A stretch of 64,000 bases of DNA from Paenibacillus sp. FSL R10-2782 (GTDB lineage Bacteria; Bacillota; Bacilli; Paenibacillales; Paenibacillaceae). Every line of letters begins with the position of its first letter. Positions within the stretch are counted from its first letter, which is position 1. This document shows, piece after piece, positions 6,083 through 15,464 of the stretch. The DNA is taken from contig NZ_CP151951.1 of the NCBI RefSeq assembly GCF_038592985.1, positions 3,091,001-3,155,000 of the forward strand, in the 5' to 3' direction. A program made the position numbers and the translations under genes. A model generated the notes under the pieces. That model searched no databases. It was given only the letters and a program-made list of their open reading frames with translations, and had not been told where the DNA came from.

Positions 6083-8245
6083 ATGACAGACAAGGTATTG
6101 ACCGTATGTCCTTACTGCGGAAGCGGTTGTCAGCTTCATTTGCTGGTGGACAAGGGACAGGTAATTGGCGCGGAGCCGGCAGATGGTCGTACAAATGAAG
6201 GGACACTTTGTTTGAAAGGACATTATGGATGGGATTTTCTGAATGACCCGCAAATTCTGACCTCACGCTTGCGCAAGCCCCTGATTCGCAAAAATGGAGT
6301 CATGGAGGAAGTGGAGTGGGAAGAAGCCATTCAATATACTGCTGAACGCCTTTTAGCCATCAAGGAAAAATACGGACCCGATTCCATAATGGGAACAGGT
6401 TCCGCACGTGGTCCGGGGAACGAAGCCAACTATGTCATGCAAAAGTTCATGCGGGCGGTCATCGGTACGAACAATATTGACCATTGCGCTCGCGTATGCC
6501 ACGGCCCTTCTGTGGCAGGCCTGACATACTCTCTTGGAGACGGGGCCATGTCCAATTCCATTCCTGAAATTGAACATTCCGATCTTGTTTTCGTATTCGG
6601 CTATAATGCACCCGAAACGCATCCCATCGTCGCACGGCGCATTGTAGCTGCCAAGCAAAGAGGTGCCAAAATCATCGTATGTGATCCGCGCATGACCGAA
6701 ACCGCCCGTATTTCGGATTTGTGGTTGCCGCTAAAGGGCGGTTCGAATATGGCTTTGGTAAACGCTTTTGGCCATGTACTTGTGCATGAAGAACTGTATG
6801 ACAAACGGTACATCGAAGCGCATACAGAAGGCTTTGCAGAATACGTAGACAGCATTAAAAAATATACGCCCGAATACGCGGAAGGCATTACGGGAGTCAA
6901 GGCAGCCGATATTCGGGCGGCGATGAGGGAATATGCAAAGGCCCCTACCGCTACAATTCTGTACGGGATGGGCGTATGCCAGTTTTCGCAGGCCGTTGAT
7001 GTGGTTAAGGGTCTTGCCTCGCTTGCTCTACTGACCGGAAATCTGGGCAAGCCAAATGTGGGCATTGGACCTGTACGGGGACAAAACAATGTACAGGGCT
7101 CCTGCGACATGGGCGCATTGCCGAATGTGTATCCTGGCTACCAGGATGTAACAGACACCGCAGTTCGCAAAAAGTTTGAAAAAGCATGGGGTGTCGAGCT
7201 GCCGCGTAAAAAAGGATATTCTCTTACGGAGGTACCGCACCTCATCCTGAAGGAGAACAAGCTGAAAGCTTATTATATTTTCGGCGAGGACCCTGTGCAA
7301 AGTGATCCGAACGCCGCGGAATTACGTGAAGCGCTGGATAAAATGGAATTTATCGTCGTACAGGATATTTTCATGAACAAAACGGCGCTGCACGCCGATG
7401 TCATCCTCCCTTCTACCTCCTGGGGCGAGCATGATGGTGTGTATTCCTCGGCAGACCGCGGCTTTCAGCGTATTCGCAAAGCGGTCGAGCCGCAAGGTGA
7501 CGTAAAGCCGGACTGGGCCATTATTAGCGAAGTTGCTACCGCCATGGGCTACCCTATGTCCTATGCAAACACAGAGGAAATTTGGGATGAAATGCGAAGC
7601 CTCTGCCCGTTATTCGCTGGAGCAAGCTACCAAAAAATGGAGGTGCAAGGTGGAGTACAGTGGCCCTGCCCTACAGAGGATCATCCAGGCACACCGTATT
7701 TGTACAAAGGAAATCAATTTTCCACGCCTAGTGGCAAAGGCCGATTATTCGCCTGCGAATGGCGTCCGCCGCAAGAACAGCCGGATGCAAAATACCCGCT
7801 TGTCTTGTCCACAGTCCGTGAAGTGGGGCATTATTCCGTACGCACCATGACTGGCAATTGCCGTGCTTTACGCCAGTTGTCTGATGAGCCTGGCTTTATT
7901 CAAATTAGCCCGGAAGACGGAGCAGATCTGAACATTCTGGATGGCGAAATAGTCGCCATATCCTCCCGCCGTGGACGCATCATGGCACGCGCACAAATCA
8001 GTGACCGTGTACAACACGGTGCGACCTATATGACCTATCACTGGTGGGTTGGAGCTTGTAACGAGCTGACCGCCGATTTTCTAGATCCGGTATCCAAAAC
8101 CCCGGAATTAAAATACTGTGCCATCCGGCTGGAACGGATCGCAGACCAAACCCAGGCCGAACGTGATGTACACGAATCGTACCAACGGATCCGCAAACAG
8201 ATGAACGTCCAGGAAGCTGTTTTGGCGGATAAGGTGACGAGATGA
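6083..8245 (+). CDS. fdhF: Formate dehydrogenase H-type catalytic subunit (Cys form)
   Basis: Catalyses formate to CO2 plus electrons (reversible) with a bis-MGD molybdenum or tungsten cofactor and one [4Fe-4S] cluster. It has 720 residues, close to the 715 of E. coli FDH-H, and resembles it throughout. Cluster ligands are C9, C12, C16 and C43 (VCPYCGSGC, GTLCLKG). The metal ligand is C139 followed by H140 in ARVCHGPSV; the codon is TGC (6497-6499), so this is the cysteine, not the selenocysteine form. The C-terminal cofactor domain is present (VLSTVREVGHYSVRTMTGNC). Its stop overlaps the next start (ATGA at 8242). With no membrane subunit nearby, the ferredoxin and hydrogenase genes that follow are the likely electron partners. 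Confidence 0.96.
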   Translation: MTDKVLTVCPYCGSGCQLHLLVDKGQVIGAEPADGRTNEGTLCLKGHYGWDFLNDPQILTSRLRKPLIRKNGVMEEVEWEEAIQYTAERLLAIKEKYGPDSIMGTGSARGPGNEANYVMQKFMRAVIGTNNIDHCARVCHGPSVAGLTYSLGDGAMSNSIPEIEHSDLVFVFGYNAPETHPIVARRIVAAKQRGAKIIVCDPRMTETARISDLWLPLKGGSNMALVNAFGHVLVHEELYDKRYIEAHTEGFAEYVDSIKKYTPEYAEGITGVKAADIRAAMREYAKAPTATILYGMGVCQFSQAVDVVKGLASLALLTGNLGKPNVGIGPVRGQNNVQGSCDMGALPNVYPGYQDVTDTAVRKKFEKAWGVELPRKKGYSLTEVPHLILKENKLKAYYIFGEDPVQSDPNAAELREALDKMEFIVVQDIFMNKTALHADVILPSTSWGEHDGVYSSADRGFQRIRKAVEPQGDVKPDWAIISEVATAMGYPMSYANTEEIWDEMRSLCPLFAGASYQKMEVQGGVQWPCPTEDHPGTPYLYKGNQFSTPSGKGRLFACEWRPPQEQPDAKYPLVLSTVREVGHYSVRTMTGNCRALRQLSDEPGFIQISPEDGADLNILDGEIVAISSRRGRIMARAQISDRVQHGATYMTYHWWVGACNELTADFLDPVSKTPELKYCAIRLERIADQTQAERDVHESYQRIRKQMNVQEAVLADKVTR

Positions 8246-8871
8246 GCGGCGCACGAAATACGCTGAACCGTCCGACGAGTAGAATGGGAGCAGCCGATAG
8301 AACAAGCGCTGTTGCTTCTTCCTTTGTAGTCGCAGATGCCGGGCACTGTATCGGCTGCAAAGCCTGCGAGCTGGCGTGCTTCGCTGTTCACAGTCAGGCT
8401 AACGGCATAGGCGCTTCGGTCGGAACCGTCAGCGTGCCTGTCGTACCTAAGGTGTATGTTGTACGCGCCGGGGATACGTATGTGCCTGTGCAATGCCGGC
8501 ATTGTGAGAATGCACCCTGCGCACATGCCTGCCCGGTTCAGGCCATTCGACAGGAGAACGGTGTGGTCATGATTGACGAGGAGCTGTGCATCGGCTGTAC
8601 CTCTTGTGTTTTGGCCTGTCCCTTCGGTGCCATTGAAGTATCTACCGTCTACCGGGAAGGACGTGCCATGACGCAGCCCGGCTTGACCGACCGTGCCGCT
8701 CACAAGCCTCTCCCCCGGACTGCCGCAGGCAAATGCGACCTGTGCGCAGACACAAACGGAGGACAGCCTGCCTGTGTAGAAGCCTGTCCAAACGATGTAC
8801 TACGGCTGGCTATAGTCGAGTCCGATCTGCTTCCCGAGCGTCGGCGGGAAGTCTTCTTCCCTCGCCTGTAA
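8242..8871 (+). CDS. HycB/HydN-like four-cluster ferredoxin subunit
   Basis: A 209-residue electron-transfer protein with four [4Fe-4S] motifs: CIGCKACELAC, CRHCENAPCAHAC, CIGCTSCVLAC and CDLC...CVEAC. This is the HycB/HydN/DmsB arrangement found in formate-hydrogen complexes. The N-terminal 30 residues are a variable extension with no twin-arginine motif, so the protein should be cytoplasmic. The start overlaps fdhF by four bases (translational coupling), implying a stoichiometric partner of FdhF that passes electrons to the hydrogenase encoded next. A second copy lies at 10594. Confidence 0.93.
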   Translation: MSGARNTLNRPTSRMGAADRTSAVASSFVVADAGHCIGCKACELACFAVHSQANGIGASVGTVSVPVVPKVYVVRAGDTYVPVQCRHCENAPCAHACPVQAIRQENGVVMIDEELCIGCTSCVLACPFGAIEVSTVYREGRAMTQPGLTDRAAHKPLPRTAAGKCDLCADTNGGQPACVEACPNDVLRLAIVESDLLPERRREVFFPRL

Positions 8872-8904
8872 GGCCAAAATCAGCCGCAGAAAGGTAGAAA
8901 AAAG

Positions 8905-10410
8905 ATGTCCATAACAACTAACAATGCCTCTTCGGCTCCTTGTAGGGAGACGACGGATTACACCAACCCCATTATTCATATTGACCCCAGTATGTGTACC
9001 GGGTGCAGACGCTGTGCAGGGGTTTGTCCGGTAGATGCCATAGAAGGCCAGCCTGGAGAGCCGCAAACCGTGAATGCAGACCGCTGCGTGATCTGTGGCC
9101 AATGTGTACAAATATGCAGCGTATACGCATCCGATTGGGCTGATTCATCCCCATGGGTAGCCGACAGCAGAAGACAGGAGCGTCTGCGTGAGCGCGATAT
9201 GCCTGCTGACATCGGTGAGCCCCTATTCGCTGCCTACTATAGCTGTAGCCTGAAAAAGGTAACCGACATGATGGCGAAACCGGGACAGTTCCGGATCGTC
9301 CAATGTGCTCCAGCCATTCGCGTATCAATCGCAGAGGAATTTGGTATGCCATTTGGCACGCTCACACCAGGTAAAATGGCTGCGGCTCTGCGCCGTCTTG
9401 GCTTTGATCGGGTATATGACACCAACTTTGGAGCTGATGTCACCATTATGGAGGAAGGCACCGAGTTGATTCGTCGTGTAACCGAGGGTGGGCCGCTACC
9501 GATGTTTACCTCCTGCTGTCCGGCTTGGGTTCGGTTCGCCGAGATTGAATATCCCGATCTGTTGGACCATTTGTCCAGCTGTAAATCCCCTATGCAAATG
9601 TTAGGCTCGCTGGTCAAAACCTATGGTGCCCAACTGGACGAGGTGGAACCTGCGAGCATTTATAGCGTTGCGATCATGCCCTGTACCTGCAAGCAATTCG
9701 AATGTGATCGTCCTGAAATGGAATCCGACGGTTACCGTGACGTGGACGAGGTACTGACAACGCGTGAACTGGCATATTGGATCAAGGAGAGCGGCATTGA
9801 TTTTATGGATCTGCCAGATGAAGAATTTGATTCACCGCTAGGACGTTATTCAGGAGCAGGGTCCATTTTTGGTGTGACCGGAGGCGTTATGGAAGCGGCC
9901 ATCCGTACAGGCTACGAGCTGCTGACGAACGAAAAGCTGCCGAAGCTCCAACTGGATTTTGTACGCGGCGAGGAAGGCGTTCGTGTCGCGGAGGTTCAGG
10001 TGGGCGAGCTGCAGCTTAAGGTAGCGGTCGTCGCGGGGCTGCAACATGCCTATGGACTGCTGGATCGTGTGCAGGCAGGGGAATGTGATTATCATTTTAT
10101 TGAGGTAATGGGCTGTCCTGCCGGATGTATTAGTGGAGGTGGTCAACCCAAGCTCATGCTGGAAAAACACCGGATTGAAGCTTACCGGGCACGCAAATCC
10201 TCTATTTATGGACATGATGCGGGGCTTCAGGTGCGAAAATCGCATGAAAACCCTCATATTATTAAGCTCTACGATGAATTTTTAGGTGAGCCGCTTGGTC
10301 ATGTATCGCATCATTTGCTGCACACAACCTTCCAAAAGCGTGGACCAGGCAAGCAAAGTCGTAGCTGTAATGTTCTTTCTAAAGAGGGTACAAATAACTC
10401 CATTCAGTAG
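8905..10410 (+). CDS. hydA: [FeFe]-hydrogenase, HDCR/HydA2-like
   Basis: Reversible proton reduction at an H-cluster; 501 residues, cytoplasmic. The N-terminus has two [4Fe-4S] motifs (CTGCRRCAGVC near residue 31, CVICGQCVQIC near 61). The catalytic domain carries all three signatures: L1 FTSCCPAWV (about 200-208), L2 MPCTCKQFE (about 258) and L3 EVMGCPAGCISGGGQP (about 400), including the proton-relay cysteine in SCCP. There is no [2Fe-2S] domain and no NuoE/NuoF partner, so it is not an electron-bifurcating enzyme. The short modular N-terminus and the neighbours FdhF and two HycB-like proteins match HydA2 of hydrogen-dependent CO2 reductases. The spacing to the previous gene is 33 bases. 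Confidence 0.95.
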   Translation: MSITTNNASSAPCRETTDYTNPIIHIDPSMCTGCRRCAGVCPVDAIEGQPGEPQTVNADRCVICGQCVQICSVYASDWADSSPWVADSRRQERLRERDMPADIGEPLFAAYYSCSLKKVTDMMAKPGQFRIVQCAPAIRVSIAEEFGMPFGTLTPGKMAAALRRLGFDRVYDTNFGADVTIMEEGTELIRRVTEGGPLPMFTSCCPAWVRFAEIEYPDLLDHLSSCKSPMQMLGSLVKTYGAQLDEVEPASIYSVAIMPCTCKQFECDRPEMESDGYRDVDEVLTTRELAYWIKESGIDFMDLPDEEFDSPLGRYSGAGSIFGVTGGVMEAAIRTGYELLTNEKLPKLQLDFVRGEEGVRVAEVQVGELQLKVAVVAGLQHAYGLLDRVQAGECDYHFIEVMGCPAGCISGGGQPKLMLEKHRIEAYRARKSSIYGHDAGLQVRKSHENPHIIKLYDEFLGEPLGHVSHHLLHTTFQKRGPGKQSRSCNVLSKEGTNNSIQ

Positions 10411-10593
10411 CGCGTTAAGCCAAAAGGTTGAACCATGCGACATCCCCCCTCTCCATGCTTAAAAAGAAGCTGCTGAGTCTTGCTCATGTTCATCCTGTGC
10501 CCATCATATTCTGCACCAACGAATAATGCATTTCAAAACTTTTTATACTGTATCCATTGTATTTTGTTGTTAGTTAGAAAGGAGTCGAATTGT

Positions 10594-11184
10594 ATGAACC
10601 GCTTTGTTTTAGCTGATCCCGATCAGTGTATCGGTTGTCGTACCTGTGAAATTGCATGTGTCATCGCACATTCAGCGGGTAATCCTTTTATTTCGCCAGA
10701 TGACGAGTTTCATTTTCATCCGCGTCTAAAGGTCATCAAATCCTTTGGAGTCACTGCCCCTGTCCAATGCCGTCACTGTGAGGATGCCCCCTGCGCCAAC
10801 GCTTGTCCGAACGGCTCCATTACGAACGCGGACGGTTCCATTCTCATTAACAGCGAGAGCTGCATCGGCTGTAAAACCTGTATGATTGCCTGTCCATACG
10901 GCGCCATCACCATGGTACCCGAATATCGGGACGGGCGGGCTGTAGTTCAGCATGGACTATATACCAATGTATCAGGACGTTTGCAACCCAAAGAACGAAT
11001 GATTGCCAGTAAATGTGATCTGTGTGAAGGCGTAGAGGGTGGTCCCGCCTGCATTGGAAAATGCCCAACACGTGCCCTCAAGCTGGTTGAGCCGGATCTG
11101 GTTCAGGCTCGTGTTGAGGAAAAACGAGCTGCGAGCGCACGTCAGTTACTGCATATGACACGCATTCCGGCAACGGGTCTATGA
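10594..11184 (+). CDS. Second HycB/HydN-like four-cluster ferredoxin subunit
   Basis: A 196-residue protein. ATG 10594 has AAGGAGT upstream; the longer frame from 10480 is not supported. Four [4Fe-4S] motifs: CIGCRTCEIAC, CRHCEDAPCANAC, CIGCKTCMIAC and CDLC...CIGKC. It is a paralogue of the protein at 8242 but lacks its N-terminal extension. It lies 183 bases after the hydrogenase gene; that gap holds no gene or obvious promoter. HDCR complexes use two or more HycB-like subunits, one per catalytic enzyme, which fits two copies here. Confidence 0.92.
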   Translation: MNRFVLADPDQCIGCRTCEIACVIAHSAGNPFISPDDEFHFHPRLKVIKSFGVTAPVQCRHCEDAPCANACPNGSITNADGSILINSESCIGCKTCMIACPYGAITMVPEYRDGRAVVQHGLYTNVSGRLQPKERMIASKCDLCEGVEGGPACIGKCPTRALKLVEPDLVQARVEEKRAASARQLLHMTRIPATGL

Positions 11185-11185
11185 C

Positions 11186-12634
11186 ATGACCGAAGCCTTT
11201 CCTCTGCAAAAGGATACGCGAACCGAGCAGGATGCGCTAGGGGAAATGGAGATTCCCGCCAATGCCTGTTACGGCATTCATACGGCACGTGCGATGAACA
11301 ACTTTGCGGTCAGCGGCAGACCTGTAAACCGGAAGCTGATTCACGCTTTCGTCCTGGTGAAGAAGACAGCCGCTCAGGTGAACTGTGAGCAAAATCGGCT
11401 CCCTCCCCACCGGGCGGCTGCAATGATAGACGCCTGCGATGAATTGCTCGCCGGGCGGTATCTGGATATGTTCACAGTCGATGCCCTGCAAGGCGGTGCA
11501 GGCACCAGCACCAATATGAACGTCAACGAGGTCATTGCTAATTTGGCGATTATGCGGCTTGGTGGAAAACCCGGACAGTATGAGCTAGTACATCCGCTAG
11601 ACGATGTGAACTGCTGTCAGTCCACGAACGATGTATATCCAACAGCATTACGAATTGCAGCCATTCGGTTGCTTCGTCCTTTATGTGACGCGATGGCTTC
11701 GTTACAAGAGTCTTTACAGCACAAAGAAACGGAATATTCGGATCTGCTCAAGCTAGGTCGCACACAGCTAATGGATGCCCTACCCATGATGGCCGGGCAA
11801 GGCTTTGGTGCTTACGCAAAGGCCGTGGCACGTGACCGCTGGAGGCTTTACAAAGCCGAGGAACGGCTGCGGGAAATCCCTATTGGCGGTACAGCGATTG
11901 GCACAGGCATGAATGCGACTCGTGCTTACAGCTATCGGATGGTTGAGAAGCTGGCGCACGAGACTGGCTTTGGGCTATGCCGAAGTGACCACCCGATGGA
12001 CCTAATTCAGAATATGGATGTCTTTGTGGAGGTATCCAGTCTGCTCAAAGCCGCCGCTGTAAACCTTTTCAAAATATCGGGCGATTTTCGCCTACTGGCC
12101 TCCGGTCCTCTCGGCGGTATTGGTGAGTTCACTCTGCCTCCAGTTCAGGCCGGATCATCCATTATGCCAGGCAAGGTTAACCCGGTGATGGCTGAACTGG
12201 CCGGACTAACGGCGTTGCGCGTGATAGCCGAAGATGCAGCGATTACGATGGCGGCTGCCTCCGGGCAGCTAGAGCTGAACGCGTTCCTGCCGCTGATTGC
12301 CGAATCGCTGCTGGAATCGCTACATATTCTGGACGACGCAGTTCGGCTGTTCGATGAACGATGTGTACGCGGTCTGATCGTATGCGAGGACCATTGTTCA
12401 GTTAATCTGCGTAACTCCGCTGTGATGGCTTCTGCGCTGGTCGCGGAGCTTGGCTATGATGAAGCTGCCTCCATTGCTTCAGTGGCCATTGCCCAGGGCC
12501 GCACACCGGAGGATATTACCGAAGAACGCGGTCTGCTGACACGCTCGCGCATTGAGCATTTGTGCCATCCCTATGCAGTAACCAAGCCCGGTATTCCGGG
12601 GCAGGAAGAAGGAATTCATGATGGGAATGAATGA
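11186..12634 (+). CDS. Aspartase/fumarase-superfamily lyase, aspartate ammonia-lyase-like
   Basis: A 482-residue enzyme of the superfamily that splits aspartate to fumarate and ammonia, or related substrates. The signature GSSIMPGKVNP is at about residues 322-332, and GGAGTSTNMNVNEV and QSTNDVYPTA are both present as in AspA. It starts one base after the previous stop and overlaps hydF, so it is embedded in the hydrogenase operon. Aspartate ammonia-lyase genes are known to co-occur with hydEFG in other bacteria. A supply of ammonia or of a nitrogen precursor for the bridging dithiomethylamine ligand of the H-cluster is an inference. A plain fermentative role (aspartate to fumarate) is the alternative. 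Confidence 0.88.
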   Translation: MTEAFPLQKDTRTEQDALGEMEIPANACYGIHTARAMNNFAVSGRPVNRKLIHAFVLVKKTAAQVNCEQNRLPPHRAAAMIDACDELLAGRYLDMFTVDALQGGAGTSTNMNVNEVIANLAIMRLGGKPGQYELVHPLDDVNCCQSTNDVYPTALRIAAIRLLRPLCDAMASLQESLQHKETEYSDLLKLGRTQLMDALPMMAGQGFGAYAKAVARDRWRLYKAEERLREIPIGGTAIGTGMNATRAYSYRMVEKLAHETGFGLCRSDHPMDLIQNMDVFVEVSSLLKAAAVNLFKISGDFRLLASGPLGGIGEFTLPPVQAGSSIMPGKVNPVMAELAGLTALRVIAEDAAITMAAASGQLELNAFLPLIAESLLESLHILDDAVRLFDERCVRGLIVCEDHCSVNLRNSAVMASALVAELGYDEAASIASVAIAQGRTPEDITEERGLLTRSRIEHLCHPYAVTKPGIPGQEEGIHDGNE

Positions 12635-13874
12635 TACCCCCCGTAGCAATCGACCGCACATCACCCTGCTCGGTCGCCGCAATGCTGGCAAATCCAGCAT
12701 TCTGAACACCCTGACCGGCCAGCCAGCTGCCGTGGTATCTCCCGTAGGAGGAACGACCACGGACCCGGTTTTCAAGCCGATGGAGCTGCTCCCTGTTGGC
12801 CCCATTGTTCTGGTGGATACCGCCGGACTGGACGACGAGGGTGAGATTGGAGCACTGCGCCGCAACAAAACACTGGAAATACTAAATAGCACGGATCTGG
12901 CACTGCTAATCATCGACGCTACTGTTGGGATCAGCGCATTTGAGCACGGCTTACTCGAAAGGCTGCGCACCAAGAAAATTCCCGTCATTGGTGTATTAAA
13001 TAAAACGGATATACTTGCAGAGACAGAGAAAATAACCGCAACGCTAGGGGCTGAACTGGATTTATCCCTGATTCCTTTCAGTGCCTCTAAGCTATGGGGA
13101 GACGCGGAACTGAAAAAGGCCATCGTGGATGCCATTCCGCAAAATGAGGATCGTTTCCGCATCGTCGGTGACCTGCTGTCGCCCGGCGATTTTGTCGTGC
13201 TTGTCGTTCCAATCGATAAAGCTGCGCCAAAGGGCCGACTGATTCTGCCACAGCAGCAGACGATCCGCGATACGTTAGAGAGCGATGCCATCGCCGTAGT
13301 GACCAAAGAGCATGAGCTACGGCTGACGTTGGAGCGCCTGGGACGCAAGCCCCGCTTGGTCATTACCGATTCACAGGCTTTTATGAAGGTAGCCGCAGAT
13401 ACTCCCAAGGATGTGCCCCTGACCTCCTTTTCCATCCTGTTCGCCCGTCATAAAGGTGACCTTGACGAACTCGTACGAGGTGCAAGAGCCATTGACCGTC
13501 TCAAGGATGGCGACCGCGTACTCATTGCAGAAGCCTGCACGCATCAATGTCAGTCTGACGATATCGGTCGTGTGAAAATCCCCCGTTGGCTCCGTCAAAC
13601 GATAGGCAAACGTCTCATCATCGAGCACGCATCCGGTTCCAGCTTTCCTACCGATCTAAGCGAATATGCGCTGGTTATTCACTGCGGGGCCTGCATGCTC
13701 AATCGACGTACCATGCTTCACCGAATGGCAGAAACGGAAGCCGCCGGTGTACCCATAGTGAACTATGGAATTTTCATCGCCTATGTTCAGGGAGTCTTCC
13801 CCCGTGCCATCGAATGCTTTCCATCCGCTATGCTGGCATGGGAGCAAGCCGTTGGAGCTGGCAGCCATTCCTGA
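12618..13874 (+). CDS. hydF: [FeFe]-hydrogenase maturation GTPase HydF
   Basis: Scaffold GTPase that carries the 2Fe subcluster to apo-HydA. 418 residues from ATG 12618 (ATG 12621 and 12627 are alternatives; GAAGAAGGA lies upstream). The N-terminal G domain has GRRNAGKSS (P-loop), DTAG (G3) and NKTD (G4). The C-terminal cluster ligands fit the HydF pattern CxH-x46-CxxC: C307-x-H309 in EACTHQ and C356/C359 in HCGACM. It overlaps the lyase gene by 17 bases. It is last in the plus-strand operon and converges on hydG. Confidence 0.95.
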   Translation: MMGMNDTPRSNRPHITLLGRRNAGKSSILNTLTGQPAAVVSPVGGTTTDPVFKPMELLPVGPIVLVDTAGLDDEGEIGALRRNKTLEILNSTDLALLIIDATVGISAFEHGLLERLRTKKIPVIGVLNKTDILAETEKITATLGAELDLSLIPFSASKLWGDAELKKAIVDAIPQNEDRFRIVGDLLSPGDFVVLVVPIDKAAPKGRLILPQQQTIRDTLESDAIAVVTKEHELRLTLERLGRKPRLVITDSQAFMKVAADTPKDVPLTSFSILFARHKGDLDELVRGARAIDRLKDGDRVLIAEACTHQCQSDDIGRVKIPRWLRQTIGKRLIIEHASGSSFPTDLSEYALVIHCGACMLNRRTMLHRMAETEAAGVPIVNYGIFIAYVQGVFPRAIECFPSAMLAWEQAVGAGSHS

Positions 13875-13916
13875 ATGAGACGAATCATTGAAGCAACAAA
13901 TTCCGCCCCATACACG

Positions 13917-13956
13917 CAAAAGCAGCCGCGTTGACTCTCACGCGGCTGCTTTTTAT
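13917..13956. terminator. Bidirectional terminator between hydF and hydG
   Basis: AAAAGCAGCCGCG / CGCGGCTGCTTTTT, a 13-bp perfect stem with a 10-base loop and A/T runs on both sides. It ends both converging operons. Confidence 0.9.
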
Positions 13957-13986
13957 TTGCCCAATTCCAAAGAGAAGGTCGATATT

Positions 13987-15399
13987 CTAAAAATACAAAT
14001 CCCGCTCGCCCGCCTCCAAGCGTTCCAGCTTGCCCAGTGTCAAACGACGTGCAGATTCGCGCGGGATACGCTCCAAATTATCACGCAGGGCGGCAGCCCC
14101 CAGCTCACGTGCCTCTTCATCCCCATAGTCCAGCAGATATTCTTGAAAGGTCAGCAGCGAATTGGGCTGGCATACATTATGAATCTGTCCTGATTTGGCA
14201 AGCTCCATAAACCGATCCCCCGTACGTCCTTCACGGTAGCAAGCTGTACAGTAGCTGGGCATGTAGCCGCCACGGCACAGACTTTTGATGATTTCCATCG
14301 GCGAGCGATGATCCCCAACCTCGAACTGTGGCTTATCATTCGTCTCTTGTCTCGCATATGCCCCTACTCCGGTAGCAGAACCTGCACTGATTTGCGATAC
14401 ACCCAAACCAATGACACGGTCCCTGAATTCCGACTCCTCACGCGTAGACAGGATCATCCCCGCATAAGGTACAGCCAGCCGAAGAACCGCTACAATTTTC
14501 ATGAAATCCTCGTCGCTCACCAAATACGGATAGCGCTCCGGGTCCACATTTTCAGCTGGACGAAGCCGGGGAACAGAAACGGTGTGAGGACCGCAGCCAA
14601 ACACTTCCTCCAGATGCTCAGCATGCTTAAGCATGGCTATAGTCTCATAACGGAAATCGTATAAACCATACAACACACCGATACCCACATCGTCTATCCC
14701 TGCTCGCATAGCGCGGTCCATGGCAGTCGTGTGCCAGTCATAATTTCGTTTTGGCCCTTGAAGATGATATTTGCGGTAGCTTTCACGATGATACGTTTCC
14801 TGGAACAAAATATACGTACCGATCCCAACCTCCACCAGCTTCCGATAATCCTCCTCCGTCGTTGCAGCAATATTGACATTAACCCGCCGGATACTTCCAT
14901 TGTCTACCTTTACATCGTAAATTTGATGTAAACAATCGACGATATAATCAATAGAACAATGGAGCGGGTCTTCCCCCGCTTCCAACGCGAGTCGCTTATG
15001 CCCCATTTGCTGAAGCACTCTGACCTCCTCGACCAGTTCCTCCGGTGTCAAACGGCTGCGGGTAAAGCTGTCATTGGTATGCTTATAGCCACAGTATTCG
15101 CAGTTATTGACACAGTGATTGCTCACATATAGGGGAGCAAACAGCACAATCCGATTGCCGTAAATCTGCTCTTTCACCGCCCGTGAGGATCTAAACATTT
15201 CCTCCAGCAGTTCAGGATCATCCACATGCAAAAGAGCCGCCGCTTCAGTCGCACTCAACCCCCGGCAAGCTCTTCCCTTCTCCAAAATGTCTAAAATACG
15301 GTTGCGATCCGTTGCTTCCTGCTTTCCCTGCTCCACCGCTGCCATAATCTCTGCCTCATTGATGAAATCCGCCGATACTTTCTCCCGTACTTCACTCAC
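13987..15399 (-). CDS. hydG: [FeFe]-hydrogenase maturase HydG (tyrosine lyase)
   Basis: Radical SAM enzyme that cleaves tyrosine to p-cresol, CO and cyanide and builds an Fe(CO)2(CN) synthon for the H-cluster. 470 residues, the family's usual length. The SAM cluster motif CX3CX2C is C96, C100 and C103 (NHCVNNCEYCGYK). The C-terminal auxiliary cluster motif is present as CTACYREG followed by a third Cys in HNVCQPNS. It starts at ATG 15399 and lies 65 bases downstream of hydE on the same strand, so the two maturases form a divergent unit transcribed toward hydF. Confidence 0.96.
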   Translation of the reverse strand: MSEVREKVSADFINEAEIMAAVEQGKQEATDRNRILDILEKGRACRGLSATEAAALLHVDDPELLEEMFRSSRAVKEQIYGNRIVLFAPLYVSNHCVNNCEYCGYKHTNDSFTRSRLTPEELVEEVRVLQQMGHKRLALEAGEDPLHCSIDYIVDCLHQIYDVKVDNGSIRRVNVNIAATTEEDYRKLVEVGIGTYILFQETYHRESYRKYHLQGPKRNYDWHTTAMDRAMRAGIDDVGIGVLYGLYDFRYETIAMLKHAEHLEEVFGCGPHTVSVPRLRPAENVDPERYPYLVSDEDFMKIVAVLRLAVPYAGMILSTREESEFRDRVIGLGVSQISAGSATGVGAYARQETNDKPQFEVGDHRSPMEIIKSLCRGGYMPSYCTACYREGRTGDRFMELAKSGQIHNVCQPNSLLTFQEYLLDYGDEEARELGAAALRDNLERIPRESARRLTLGKLERLEAGERDLYF

Positions 15400-15464
15400 G
15401 TAGATCCATCTCCCTTATTATGGTGAGGATTTCGCAAAATCCTTATGGTTAACTACTGTTTCTT

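Noticed and set aside
6497..6499. Selenocysteine at the FdhF active site
   Set aside because: The codon is TGC (Cys139), not TGA, and no SECIS-like hairpin was needed to explain the frame.
10411..10593. Separate FNR-controlled promoter before the second ferredoxin gene
   Set aside because: No TGTGA-N6-TCACA-like site or convincing hexamers in the gap; co-transcription with hydA is simpler.
12479..13435. 318-codon minus-strand frame rich in Ser/Arg opposite the lyase and hydF
   Set aside because: Antisense to well-recognised HydF motifs, with low-complexity Ser/Arg composition typical of shadow frames.
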